DNA of 64,000 nt from Bifidobacterium breve (GCA_945860545.1 CAMAQM010000006.1:19639-83638); one strand, 5' to 3'. Positions 24,859 through 35,767 are shown, counted from the first letter of the stretch. A program made the numbers and translations. Notes: a model not told the origin generated them from the sequence alone.

Positions 24859-25938
24859 TCAGGGCGCAGACGGTGGGGTGCGCATAAGCGCACCGACCTC
24901 GGTGGCGATGGCGTCGGCTGCAGCGGCCGCGTCGTCGAGGACGAGCATGGCGTGGAACCCGTGGATCATGTCGTCGTAGCACCGGTAGGTGGTCGGGACC
25001 CCGGCGGCGGCCAGTGCGTCGGCGTACGCCCGACCGTCGTCTCGCAGCACGTCGAACCCGGCGGTGATCACCAGCGCGGGAGCGAGTCCACCGAACTCGC
25101 CGGCGAAGATGGGGGAGACCCGAGGGTCGTCCCACAATTCTGGGGAGGGGACGTACGTGTCGCGGAACACGCCGACCCCTTCGGCGGTGAGACCGAACCC
25201 CTCGGAGAAGATTTCATAGGACGGGGTGCGCATCCCCACGTCGGCGAGTGGGTAGACGAGACACTGCATGCGCGGCTGGGTCAGGCCCAGCCGACGGGCC
25301 TCAAGACACACCACAGCCGACAGTGTCGCCCCCGCCGAGTCACCCATCACCCCGACCGCTCCTGGTTCGATGCCGAGGTCCTCGGGGTGGTCGAGCACCC
25401 ACCGGTACGCCGCCACGCAGTCGTCGACGGCGGCGGGGAACACGTGCTCGGGGGCGAGGCGGTAGTCGACGGACACCACGACACACCCGCTGCGTTCAGC
25501 GAGGACCCGACAGCTCGGGTCGTGGGTGTCGAGGTCCCCGACGCAGAATCCGCCTCCGTGGAGGTACACCACCGCCGGAACCGGACCGACCGCCGACGCC
25601 GGCCGGTAGACACGGACGGGGATCGGACCGTCGTCGCCGGGCAGGTGACGGTCGGTGGCCAACACGCCGGCGCGTACCGGTGACGACAGTCGCACCATGG
25701 TGCGCATCTCTTTGCGTGCCTTGGCCCAGTCGGTGTCCGCCGTGGTGGCGGCGCGACGCGCACCTGTGGCCAACAGCAGCTGCAGACCCGGGTGGAGACG
25801 TCGCCCGTCGCGCCACAGCGGTTCCCGCTGGCCCAAGAGCCGCAACCCGGGGCGGGGGTGGGCCAACAGCCAGTGGGCGATGCGGGCGGTGAGGGAGCGC
25901 CGGTTCACGGGTGTTGGGGTCACGGGCGTTGGGGTCAT
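24859..25938 (-). CDS. HSL-family alpha/beta hydrolase (esterase)
   Basis: A 359-residue hormone-sensitive-lipase-type esterase: oxyanion motif HGGG (127-130) and the nucleophile elbow GDSAG with Ser201, then GFDVLRDDG and DMIHGFHAM giving the likely Asp and His. The N-terminus starts with a duplicated TPTPV peptide encoded by a 15-bp tandem repeat. The ATG overlaps the ipdF stop (ATGA), so it is the last gene of the SDR-fadE30-ipdF operon. It could hydrolyse sterol esters, acyl-CoA or lactone intermediates; the substrate is not visible in the sequence. Confidence 0.8.
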   Translation of the reverse strand: MTPTPVTPTPVNRRSLTARIAHWLLAHPRPGLRLLGQREPLWRDGRRLHPGLQLLLATGARRAATTADTDWAKARKEMRTMVRLSSPVRAGVLATDRHLPGDDGPIPVRVYRPASAVGPVPAVVYLHGGGFCVGDLDTHDPSCRVLAERSGCVVVSVDYRLAPEHVFPAAVDDCVAAYRWVLDHPEDLGIEPGAVGVMGDSAGATLSAVVCLEARRLGLTQPRMQCLVYPLADVGMRTPSYEIFSEGFGLTAEGVGVFRDTYVPSPELWDDPRVSPIFAGEFGGLAPALVITAGFDVLRDDGRAYADALAAAGVPTTYRCYDDMIHGFHAMLVLDDAAAAADAIATEVGALMRTPPSAP

Positions 25939-25950
25939 GGGTGCTGGGAA
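25906..25950. repeat. 15-bp tandem repeat, three copies, at ipdF/hydrolase junction
   Basis: Units CACGGGTGTTGGGGT (25906-25920), CACGGGCGTTGGGGT (25921-25935) and a diverged CATGGGTGCTGGGAA (25936-25950). On the minus strand they span the end of ipdF and the first codons of the hydrolase, encoding TPTPV twice and offering GTG or ATG starts in register. Confidence 0.8.
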
Positions 25951-26699
25951 CTGGCGCTGATGACCTCACCGGTGAGGTACGAGCTGTACGGCGAAGCGAG
26001 GAACACGATGATGTTGGCGATCTCCCACGGTTCGGCGGCCCGACCGAACGCCTCACGGGAGGTGAGCTCGTCGAGGAGTTCGTCGCTGGTGACCTTGGCG
26101 AGGTTGGCGTGCATGGCCAGCGACGGGGCGACGGCGTTCACCCGCACCCCATGGGGCGCTGCTTCCACCGCGGTACAGCGGGTCAGCGCCATCACCCCGG
26201 CCTTGGCCGCCGCGTAGTGCGCCTGGCCCCGCTGGGCGCGCCAACCGAGCACCGAGGCGTTGTTGACGATCACCCCGCTGCCGCGGGCATACATGTGGCC
26301 GAGTGCGGCGCGGGTGGCCTGAAACGTGCCGGTGAGGGTGACCCCCAACACGGCGTTCCACTGTTCGTCAGTCATCTCGTGGACCTCGGCGGTGCCGCCA
26401 AGGCCGGCGTTGTTGACCAGCACGTCGATGCCTCCGAGCTCGGCGGCGGCTTGGTCCATGAGTGCCCGCACACTGGCATCGTCGGTGACGTCACAGGGGA
26501 TGCCGGTCACGCCGAGCTCGGCGGCGGTCTCGGCGAGTCGACGTTCGTGACGGTCCGAGATCACCACCCGGGCACCCTCTTCGAGGCAGCGTCGTGCGGT
26601 GGATGAACCGATACCTGATCCCGCTGCGGCGGTGACGACCACGCCGAGTCCGTCGAGCAGGCCGTGTCCCGACACGTAGTCGGGTGGGTTCGTCGTCAT
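25935..26699 (-). CDS. ipdF: SDR dehydrogenase, IpdF
   Basis: A 254-residue SDR with the unusual N-terminus VSGHGLLDGLGVVVTAAAGSGIGSSTARR and motifs NNAGLGG, NNASVLGWRAQRGQAHYAAAKAGVMALTRC and YSSYLTGEVISASSQ. These match my memory of Rv3559c/IpdF, the dehydrogenase for the 5-hydroxy group of the indane-CoA intermediate. It lies next to fadE30 as in M. tuberculosis. The ATG overlaps the fadE30 stop (ATGA), and its own stop overlaps the hydrolase start. Confidence 0.84.
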   Translation of the reverse strand: MTTNPPDYVSGHGLLDGLGVVVTAAAGSGIGSSTARRCLEEGARVVISDRHERRLAETAAELGVTGIPCDVTDDASVRALMDQAAAELGGIDVLVNNAGLGGTAEVHEMTDEQWNAVLGVTLTGTFQATRAALGHMYARGSGVIVNNASVLGWRAQRGQAHYAAAKAGVMALTRCTAVEAAPHGVRVNAVAPSLAMHANLAKVTSDELLDELTSREAFGRAAEPWEIANIIVFLASPYSSYLTGEVISASSQHP

Positions 26700-27898
26700 C
26701 GGGGCTCCCGGGGTAGGCCGAGGACACGCTCGGCGAGGATGTTGCGCTGGATCTCGTTGGAACCGCCGTAGATGGTGTCAGCCCGCGTGAACAGGAACAG
26801 CCGTTGGGCGTGGGTGAGTTCGTAGGGGAACCCGTCGGCCACCGTGCCCGCCATCCCCTCAATGTCCACCAGTAGCTCGCCGAGATCCCGGTGCCAGGTC
26901 CCCCAGAACAACTTTGAGATGCTGGCCTCGGGTCCGGGCACCCCGCCCGACATGGAGCGCAGCGCGTTCCATCGCATCAACTGCAGCCCCGTGTGGGCCG
27001 CTGCGAGACGCTGACGCATCAGCGGATCTGAGGTCAGGCCGCGCTGGCGTGCGGCATGAAGCGCAGAGTCGTACTCCCGGGCGAACCCGACCTGCTGGGC
27101 GAGGGTGGACACGCCACGCTCGAGTGCGAGCAGGCCCATCGCCACCCGCCAGCCGTCACCAGGTTCGCCAACGACGAGGTCGGCGTCGGTGCGGGCGTCG
27201 GTGAAGAAGGTCTCGTTGAACTCGCCGCCCCCGGTGATCTGTTCGATGGCGCGCACCTCGACACCGGGTTGATCCATGGGGACCAACAAGAAGCTGAGGC
27301 CCCGGTTGCGCTGGGACCCTTTCTCGCTTCGGGCCACCACGAAACACCACTGGCTGACGTGGGCGAGCGAGGTCCACACCTTCTGCCCGTTGATCACCCA
27401 GCTGTCCCCGACGAGATCGGCCCGTGTCGCCACCGCGGCGAGGTCGCTGCCCGCTCCGGGTTCGCTGTAGCCCTGGCACCACCGTTCGGCGCCGTTGAGG
27501 ATGCCGGGGAGGAACCGCTGACGCTGGTCCTCGGTGCCGTACTCGATGAGGGTCGGGCCGAGCAGGTGCTCACCCATGTGGTTCACCCGACCGGGGGCGT
27601 TGGCTTTGGTGTACTCCTCTGCCCAGATCACCTGTTGGGAAATGCTGGCGCCACGGCCCCCGTGCTCGACCGGCCAGCCCAGACCGATCCACCCCGCCGC
27701 ACCGAGGACCTGTTCCCACACCACCCGGGTCTCAAAGCCGAACTCTTCGTCGGCAGGTCCGCCCCGACCACCGAGTTCGGCGAACTCGCCGACGACGTTG
27801 GCCGACAGCCACTGCTGACACTGGGCGCGGAAGTCGTCGGGGTTGGTGGCCAGCTCGGCGGGGGCGCGGCTGGTGTCGGCGCCGGCCGGAGTGGTCAT
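26696..27898 (-). CDS. fadE30: Acyl-CoA dehydrogenase, FadE30
   Basis: A 400-residue acyl-CoA dehydrogenase closely matching FadE30, which dehydrogenates HIP-CoA in the ring C/D pathway. Shared stretches are VNHMGEHLLGPTLIEYGT, RWCQGYSEPGAGSDLAAVATRA, WVINGQKVWTSLAHVSQWCFVVARSEKGSQRN, FNETFFTDARTDADLVVGEPGDGWRVAM, and FLFTRADTIYGGSNEIQRNILAERVLGLPRE. The ATG overlaps the upstream SDR stop by four bases, and its stop overlaps the ipdF start. Confidence 0.92.
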   Translation of the reverse strand: MTTPAGADTSRAPAELATNPDDFRAQCQQWLSANVVGEFAELGGRGGPADEEFGFETRVVWEQVLGAAGWIGLGWPVEHGGRGASISQQVIWAEEYTKANAPGRVNHMGEHLLGPTLIEYGTEDQRQRFLPGILNGAERWCQGYSEPGAGSDLAAVATRADLVGDSWVINGQKVWTSLAHVSQWCFVVARSEKGSQRNRGLSFLLVPMDQPGVEVRAIEQITGGGEFNETFFTDARTDADLVVGEPGDGWRVAMGLLALERGVSTLAQQVGFAREYDSALHAARQRGLTSDPLMRQRLAAAHTGLQLMRWNALRSMSGGVPGPEASISKLFWGTWHRDLGELLVDIEGMAGTVADGFPYELTHAQRLFLFTRADTIYGGSNEIQRNILAERVLGLPREPR

Positions 27899-28806
27899 GC
27901 GTTGGGTTTGTCCCCCGACGCCGCGGCCTCACGCATCTTGGCCACCATGTCGAGCATGGGGAGGCGTTCGGTGCCGACCTGGGTGGGGAGTCGCTCGGCG
28001 ATCTCCTCGGGGGTCCAGCGGTGCCCGGCCCACATGGCCCGCACCTCGCGAGGCTGGCTCCACACGGCGATCTTGTCGCCCACCACCGTGTACACCTGAC
28101 CGGTGACCTCACGGGCGGCGTCGGACACGAGGTACACCGCCATTGGCGCAACGTCTTCGGCGTCGCCGATCTCAGCGAGTGACGACGGCACGTTGGCGCT
28201 CATGCGGGTGCGTGCCACCGGGGCGATCACGTTGGCGCGTACGCCGTAGCGTTCGAGCGCCACCGCGGCGGAGTACGACAGCGACACGATGCCACCCTTG
28301 GCGGCGGCGTAGTTGGCCTGGGCGGTCGACCCCAACGCCCACACCCCGGAGGTGAACGCCACGAGGGCGCCGCCACCTTCCTGCTTGCGCATCACGGCCG
28401 CAGCCGCCCGGTACACGGTGAACGTCCCCTTGAGGTGGACGCGCACGACGTCGTCCCACTCTTCTTCGGACATGTTGAACAGCATCCGTTCCCGCAGGAT
28501 GCCTGCCACGCACACGGCGCCGTCGATACGACCCCAGGTGTCCATCGCGGCGGTGACCACGCCGGCACCACCGTCCATGGTGGACACGTCACCGGCCACC
28601 GCGACGGCTTCGCCGCCTGCGCCGGTGATCTCGGCGACGACTCCAGCAGCAACCTCGCTCGAGGGCTCTGCCCCGTCCATGGCCACACCGAAGTCGGCCA
28701 CGACGACGCGCGCCCCTTCGGCGGCACAGGCCAGGGCCACGGCCCGGCCGATACCCCGGCCTGCTCCGGTGACGGCAACCACCTTGTCCTGCAGGAATCC
28801 GCTCAA
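27895..28806 (-). CDS. SDR-family oxidoreductase (MFE-2/17-beta-HSD4-like), TTG start
   Basis: A 303-residue SDR of the longer, multifunctional-enzyme type: VTGAGRGIGRAVALACAAEGARVVVADFG with an insertion after the first beta-alpha unit, then VCVAGILRERMLFNMSEEEWDDVVRVHLKGTF, FTSGVWALGSTAQANYAAAKGG. Size and type fit Rv3548c-like or Hsd4A-like enzymes that oxidise hydroxyacyl-CoA steroids; I cannot choose between them. The start is TTG at 28806 behind GGGGGACGAG. It heads the operon with fadE30, ipdF and the hydrolase, each joined by four-base overlaps. Confidence 0.82.
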   Translation of the reverse strand: MSGFLQDKVVAVTGAGRGIGRAVALACAAEGARVVVADFGVAMDGAEPSSEVAAGVVAEITGAGGEAVAVAGDVSTMDGGAGVVTAAMDTWGRIDGAVCVAGILRERMLFNMSEEEWDDVVRVHLKGTFTVYRAAAAVMRKQEGGGALVAFTSGVWALGSTAQANYAAAKGGIVSLSYSAAVALERYGVRANVIAPVARTRMSANVPSSLAEIGDAEDVAPMAVYLVSDAAREVTGQVYTVVGDKIAVWSQPREVRAMWAGHRWTPEEIAERLPTQVGTERLPMLDMVAKMREAAASGDKPNA

Positions 28807-28888
28807 CTCGTCCCCCGTGGGTCACAGCGGCTCGACTGCCGCCCCGTCGATGCGCCCATGTCGGGCACGGATTTCGTCCCGACCCGTA

Positions 28889-28905
28889 TCTGATGGGCCG
28901 TCAGA
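28889..28905. promoter_or_regulatory. Regulon palindrome copy 6
   Basis: TCTGATG-GGC-CGTCAGA, one mismatch. It is the first of two copies in the 209-base region between the SDR (start 28806) and the fadE26-like gene (start 29016). Start-to-start distance to copy 7 is 59 bases. Confidence 0.8.
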
Positions 28906-28921
28906 ACCTAGCATGAGGCCT

Positions 28922-28943
28922 TCCGGCGGCTTATCCTGCCGGA
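28922..28943. promoter_or_regulatory. Inverted repeat between operator copies
   Basis: TCCGGC and GCCGGA arms separated by ten bases, lying exactly between copies 6 and 7. It could be a second protein site or a short hairpin; weak evidence. Confidence 0.3.
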
Positions 28944-28947
28944 CAGA

Positions 28948-28964
28948 TCTGACGCAGCGTCAGA
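28948..28964. promoter_or_regulatory. Regulon palindrome copy 7 (perfect)
   Basis: A perfect TCTGACG-CAG-CGTCAGA dyad, 51 bases before the fadE26-like ATG. With copy 6 this is the only doubly occupied promoter region seen. Confidence 0.85.
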
Positions 28965-29015
28965 TCCCGCATCCGGGCCCCGGATTTTGCTGGGGCGGGC
29001 GAGACGGAGGACGAG

Positions 29016-30197
29016 ATGTATCTGGCTGAGACACCCGAACAGCAGGGACTCCGCAAGGAACTGCGCGAGTACTTCGCGGCGCTCCTCACCCCTGAGGTGC
29101 GCGCCGAGATCGGTGCCGGGGGAGAGGGCAGTGACCTGTTCCGTCAGGTCTGTCGCCAGATGGGTGCCGACGGTTGGCTGGGGTTGGGCTGGCCCGTCGA
29201 GTTCGGCGGCCAGGGTCGTCCCGCCACCGACCAGTTCATCTTCTTCGACGAGGTGCAGCGGGCGCACGCACCGTTCCCGTTCGTGACCGTCAACACCGTC
29301 GGCCCTGCCCTGATGGCCCACGGCACCGAGGAGCAGAAGGTCACCTACCTGCCCAAGATCCTCAACGGTGAGGTGAACTTCGCCATCGGGTACACCGAAC
29401 CCGAAGCCGGTACCGACCTCGCCTCGCTTCGCACCTCAGCGGTGCTCGACGGTGACGAGTGGGTCATCAACGGCAACAAGGTGTACACGTCGGGTGCCAA
29501 CCAGGCCGACTACGTCTGGCTGGCGTGTCGCACCGACGTCGAGGCCCCCAAGCACCAGGGCATCTCCATCATCATCGTTCCGACCGACACCCCGGGCTTC
29601 TCGTGGACGCCGATCGTGACGGTGGGTGACGTCATGACCACCGCCACCTATTACACCGACGTTCGTGTCCCCAAGGAGAACGTCGTCGGTGAACTCAACG
29701 CCGGGTGGAAGCTCATCACCATGCAGCTGAACCACGAACGGGTCGGCCTCGCTGCGCTGTCGGGCCTCACCGAGCGACTCCTCGACGATGTGACCGACTG
29801 GGCCAAGGTGACCCCCACCGGCGACGGTGCGGGATGCGTCATTGACGTCCCGTGGGTCCAAGCTGACCTCGCCCGCTGCCGGGCCCTGCTCGATGCCACC
29901 CGGCTGATGACCTGGAAACTGGTCAAGGCCGTCAGCGACAACACCCTCGGCCCCGCCGAGGCGTCCGGGGTGAAGGTGTTCGGCACCGAGTCCGCCGTTG
30001 AGGTGTACCGCCTCCTCCAAGGTGTCCTCGGCGCCTCGGCCCACCTGCGTGACGGTTCACCGGGTGCGGTGCTCCACGGTGAGGTCGAGCGCGCCGCCCG
30101 GGCGGCACAGATCAACACGTTCGGTGGCGGCGTGAACGAGATCCAGCGGGAACTCGTGGCCACTGCCGGCCTGGGCCTGGCGCGCGGACGACGCTGA
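29016..30197 (+). CDS. fadE26: Acyl-CoA dehydrogenase, FadE26/ChsE4-like
   Basis: A 393-residue acyl-CoA dehydrogenase resembling FadE26 (ChsE4), one subunit of the alpha2-beta2 enzyme that desaturates C26 steroid side-chain CoA esters. Shared features are the N-terminal TPEQQGLRKELREYFAALLTPE, GWLGLGWPVEFGGQGR, IGYTEPEAGTDLASLRT, TTATYYTDVRVP, NHERV with Glu241 (likely catalytic base) and LHGEVERAARAAQINTFGGGVNEIQRE. The ATG follows GACGGAGGACGAG. The usual partner FadE27 (ChsE5) is not adjacent. Two operators lie upstream. Confidence 0.85.
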   Translation: MYLAETPEQQGLRKELREYFAALLTPEVRAEIGAGGEGSDLFRQVCRQMGADGWLGLGWPVEFGGQGRPATDQFIFFDEVQRAHAPFPFVTVNTVGPALMAHGTEEQKVTYLPKILNGEVNFAIGYTEPEAGTDLASLRTSAVLDGDEWVINGNKVYTSGANQADYVWLACRTDVEAPKHQGISIIIVPTDTPGFSWTPIVTVGDVMTTATYYTDVRVPKENVVGELNAGWKLITMQLNHERVGLAALSGLTERLLDDVTDWAKVTPTGDGAGCVIDVPWVQADLARCRALLDATRLMTWKLVKAVSDNTLGPAEASGVKVFGTESAVEVYRLLQGVLGASAHLRDGSPGAVLHGEVERAARAAQINTFGGGVNEIQRELVATAGLGLARGRR

Positions 30198-30219
30198 ACG
30201 CGTCGAACCGCTCCGGCGC

Positions 30220-32509
<2,290 letters not shown>

Positions 32510-32597
32510 GGTGGTCCCCCTCGTGTGGTCGGTTGCCGGTTGTGGCGACGGTCCGTCAAGCGTCCGGTCGCAGCGGTGCAACACTACGCCATCGGCA

Positions 32598-32614
32598 CCT
32601 GACGCGGCGTCAGA
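32598..32614. promoter_or_regulatory. Regulon palindrome copy 8
   Basis: CCTGACG-CGG-CGTCAGA, one mismatch at the outer left base. It lies between the alcohol dehydrogenase (start 32509) and the aldehyde dehydrogenase (start 32726). TAGCGT at 32643 is a candidate plus-strand -10. Confidence 0.78.
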
Positions 32615-32692
32615 ATCGCTTGCCACCGGCAGGTGCGGCACCTAGCGTCAGCCGGCGGCGGGTCCCATGGGCCCACCGAGGGGTTCACAGTT

Positions 32693-32711
32693 GCCGGTCG
32701 TGCCGACCGGC
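32693..32711 (+). promoter_or_regulatory. Perfect hairpin abutting a ribosome binding site
   Basis: Arms GCCGGTCG and CGACCGGC with a three-base loop, ending one base before the GGAGGGGG ribosome binding site of the aldehyde dehydrogenase (GTG at 32726). It may influence translation or protect the transcript end. There is no T-run, so a terminator is unlikely. Confidence 0.5.
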
Positions 32712-32725
32712 GGAGGGGGAGAGCA

Positions 32726-34183
32726 GTGTCAGACGTGGAGATGGTGAGAACCGACCTGTTCATCGGTGGTGGATGGGTTGCCCCCGAATCCACCGAGGTC
32801 ATCGAGGTGGTGTCGCCGGCGACCGAAGAGGTCATCGGCCGTGCCCCCCATGCCGGCACCGCTGACGTGGACCGGGCGGTGGCGGCGGCTCGCGCAGCGC
32901 TGGTGGACGGGCCGTGGCCGGCCATGTCGCCCGGTGAGCGCGCCGACGTCATGGCGGCGCTGTCGGCACAACTGCAGGCCCGCAGCATGGAGATCGCCGA
33001 TCTGATCACGGCGGAGAACGGCTCGCCGGCCTCGTTCTCACTCATGGGTCAGGTCTTCGCTTCGACGATGGTGCTCGACTACTACACCGAGCTCGCTCGG
33101 ACGTTTGCGTTCACCGACGAGCGCACCGGGATCATGGGACCGGTCACGGTCCGGCGCGAACCGGTTGGTGTGGTGGGGGCCATCGTCCCGTGGAACGTGC
33201 CGCTGTTCACCACCATGCTCAAGCTCGCTCCCGCCATGGCCGCCGGCTGCACGGTGGTGCTCAAGCCCGCCCCCGAGACCCCGCTTGACGCGTACCTCCT
33301 CGCCGAGGCCGCCGAGGCTGCGGGGGTACCTGCGGGGGTGCTCAACATCGTCGCCGCGGGTCGCGAGGTTGGCGAGCACCTCGTCACCCATCCCGGGGTG
33401 GACAAGATCGCCTTCACCGGGAGTACGGAGGCGGGTCGGGCCATCGCCGCGCTGTGCGGTCGGTTGCTGCGCCGCTGCACGCTCGAGTTGGGTGGGAAGT
33501 CGGCGGCGGTGATCTGTGACGACGCCGACGTGGAGACGACCATCGCCGGACTGTTGCCGGCGTCGACGATGAACAACGGTCAGGCCTGTGTGGCCCAGAC
33601 CCGGCTTCTGGTGCCCAACAGCCGCAAGGCCGAGTTCACCGACGCCATCGCCGCAGCGGTCGGGGCCCTCGTGGTGGGCGATCCCGCCGACCCGGCCACC
33701 CAGGTCGGTCCGCTCACGAGCGCCCGCCAGCGTGAACGGGTTGAGGGGTACATCGCTGCGGGCCGGGACCAGGGTGCCACCGTCGCCGTCGGCGGTGGTC
33801 GACCCGCCGGGTTCGATCGTGGGTGGTATGTCGAACCGACAGTGTTCGCCGACGTCGACAACGGCATGCGCATCGCCCAGGAGGAGATCTTCGGCCCGGT
33901 GTTGGCCGTGATCGGGTACGACGACGTCGACGACGCCGTGGCCATCGCCAACGACTCCGAGTACGGGCTGTCGGGTTCGGTGTGGTCCGCCGATGTGGAG
34001 CGGGCCACCGCCATTGCCAACCGCATGCAGACCGGCACGGTGAGCGTGAACGGTTTCATGATCGAGTTCTGTGCCCCCTTCGGCGGGTTCAAGAACTCGG
34101 GTCTGGGTCGGGAGCTTGGCCCTGAGGGCCTCGCCCACTACCTCGAGTACAAGACCGTGATGTACCCCACCGGAGGTATGTGA
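32726..34183 (+). CDS. Aldehyde dehydrogenase
   Basis: A 485-residue NAD(P)-dependent aldehyde dehydrogenase with catalytic Glu254 in LELGGKSA and nucleophile Cys288 in NNGQACVAQTR, VGAIVPWNVPLF, GSTEAGR, and the C-terminal APFGGFKNSGLGRELGPEG. It converts an aldehyde to an acid, plausibly the steroid C26 aldehyde made by the divergent alcohol dehydrogenase; the substrate is inferred. The GTG at 32726 follows GGAGGGGG. Its stop shares one base with the next ATG (TGATG), so the acyl-CoA ligase is co-translated: aldehyde to acid to acyl-CoA. Confidence 0.88.
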   Translation: MSDVEMVRTDLFIGGGWVAPESTEVIEVVSPATEEVIGRAPHAGTADVDRAVAAARAALVDGPWPAMSPGERADVMAALSAQLQARSMEIADLITAENGSPASFSLMGQVFASTMVLDYYTELARTFAFTDERTGIMGPVTVRREPVGVVGAIVPWNVPLFTTMLKLAPAMAAGCTVVLKPAPETPLDAYLLAEAAEAAGVPAGVLNIVAAGREVGEHLVTHPGVDKIAFTGSTEAGRAIAALCGRLLRRCTLELGGKSAAVICDDADVETTIAGLLPASTMNNGQACVAQTRLLVPNSRKAEFTDAIAAAVGALVVGDPADPATQVGPLTSARQRERVEGYIAAGRDQGATVAVGGGRPAGFDRGWYVEPTVFADVDNGMRIAQEEIFGPVLAVIGYDDVDDAVAIANDSEYGLSGSVWSADVERATAIANRMQTGTVSVNGFMIEFCAPFGGFKNSGLGRELGPEGLAHYLEYKTVMYPTGGM

Positions 34184-35730
34184 TGCCCGGTTTCTGGCAG
34201 GACGCCGTCGAAGACCCCGGCCGTCTCGCCGTCGTCGACCCCGACGGACGCGAGATCAGTGCCGGGGACCTGTTGTCACTGTGCAACCGGTTGGTGCACG
34301 GGTTGCGGGACATGGGTCTTGGTGAAGGTGACGGCATTGCCGTGGTGATGCCCAACAGCATTGAGATGCTGGCGTTGTACTTCGCCGCCATGCAGGCGGG
34401 TTGGTACCTCACGCCCATCAACCATCACCTCGTGGGACCCGAGATCGCCTACATCGTTGACGACTGCGACGCCAAGGTGTTCGTGGGGCATGAGCGCTTC
34501 GCCGAGGCGTGTGCCAACGCCGCCGGCGAGTTCGCCCTGGGGGCCGATCGTTGCTTCGCCATTGGGGACGTGCCGGGGTTCCGACCCTTCGACGATCTTG
34601 TGGCAGGCCAGCCCGACACCGCACCGGAGCATCGGACGGCCGGACAGCCGATGCACTACACGTCGGGCACCACCGGTCGGCCCAAGGGGGTGCGTCGTCA
34701 GTTGTCGGGTCTCGTACCCGACGACGCCGGCATGCTGTTCACCTTCCTGCTCCAGATGTTCGGCATTCAGCCCGGTGACGGCCACGTGCACATCTGCGGT
34801 TCGCCGCTGTATCACACCGCCGTGTTGGCCTTTGCGTCGTCGTCGGTGCATCTGGGCCACCCGGTGGTACTGATGGACAAGTGGACGCCGGAGGGGATGT
34901 TGGCGTCCATCGACCGTTACGGCGTGACCCACAGCCACATGGTGCCCACCCAGTTCAACCGGTTGCTGGCCCTCCCCGTCGAGGTCCGCGACCGCTACGA
35001 CGTGTCGTCGCTGCGCAACATGATCCACGCTGCGGCCCCGTGCCCCGTCGAGGTCAAGCGGCAGATGCTCGAGTGGTGGGGTCCGGTGATCTACGAGTAC
35101 TACGCCGCCACCGAGGGTGGTGGCACGCTTGTCAGTTCAGAGGAATGGCTCGAGCGACCGGGCACGGTGGGCAAGGCCTGGCCGTCGTCGGAGATCCGGA
35201 TCCTCGATGACGACGGCAACGACGTTCCGACCGGTGAGACCGGCACTGTCTACATGAAGTTGGCTTCGGCGGCGTTCGAGTACCACAAGAACGCCGAGAG
35301 CACGGCGGCGAGCCGCCGTGAGGGGTTCTTCACCGTTGGCGACATCGGGTACCTCGACGAGGGCGGGTATTTGTTCCTGTGCGACCGGAAGTCCGACATG
35401 ATCATCTCGGGTGGGGTGAACATCTACCCCGCCGAGATCGAGGGTGAACTCCACGCCCACCCCAAGGTGGCCGACGTCGCCGTGTTCGGCATCCCACACC
35501 CTGACTGGGGTGAGGAGGTCAAGGCGGTGGTCCAGCCTGTCGACGGGGTGGAACCGGGCGACGAGTTCGCCGCCGAGCTCGCCGAGTGGTGTTCGACCCG
35601 GCTGGCCAAGTTCAAGATTCCCCGCACTTTCGACTTCTCCGAGGAGTTGCCGCGGGACCCCAACGGCAAGTTGTACAAGCGCCGGCTGCGTGACCCCTAC
35701 TGGGAAGGTCACGACAAGGCCATCATCTAG
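34183..35730 (+). CDS. Acyl-CoA ligase (FadD family)
   Basis: A 515-residue ANL-family acyl-CoA synthetase. Motifs are HYTSGTTGRPKGVRRQ (AMP binding), YEYYAATEGGGT, GYLDEGGYLFLCDRKSDMIISGGVNIYPAEIE and the C-terminal lysine in PRDPNGKLYKRRLRD. It does not resemble FadD3, FadD17 or FadD19 closely; FadD4/FadD13-type is the nearest by memory. GGAGG lies six bases before the ATG at 34183. Coupling to the aldehyde dehydrogenase suggests it activates that enzyme's acid product. The 67-base gap to icmF carries a large palindrome, so icmF probably has its own promoter. Confidence 0.85.
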   Translation: MPGFWQDAVEDPGRLAVVDPDGREISAGDLLSLCNRLVHGLRDMGLGEGDGIAVVMPNSIEMLALYFAAMQAGWYLTPINHHLVGPEIAYIVDDCDAKVFVGHERFAEACANAAGEFALGADRCFAIGDVPGFRPFDDLVAGQPDTAPEHRTAGQPMHYTSGTTGRPKGVRRQLSGLVPDDAGMLFTFLLQMFGIQPGDGHVHICGSPLYHTAVLAFASSSVHLGHPVVLMDKWTPEGMLASIDRYGVTHSHMVPTQFNRLLALPVEVRDRYDVSSLRNMIHAAAPCPVEVKRQMLEWWGPVIYEYYAATEGGGTLVSSEEWLERPGTVGKAWPSSEIRILDDDGNDVPTGETGTVYMKLASAAFEYHKNAESTAASRREGFFTVGDIGYLDEGGYLFLCDRKSDMIISGGVNIYPAEIEGELHAHPKVADVAVFGIPHPDWGEEVKAVVQPVDGVEPGDEFAAELAEWCSTRLAKFKIPRTFDFSEELPRDPNGKLYKRRLRDPYWEGHDKAII

Positions 35731-35767
35731 CCGGGCCGGTTCAGGCCGGGGCTCGGCCGCATTGCAG

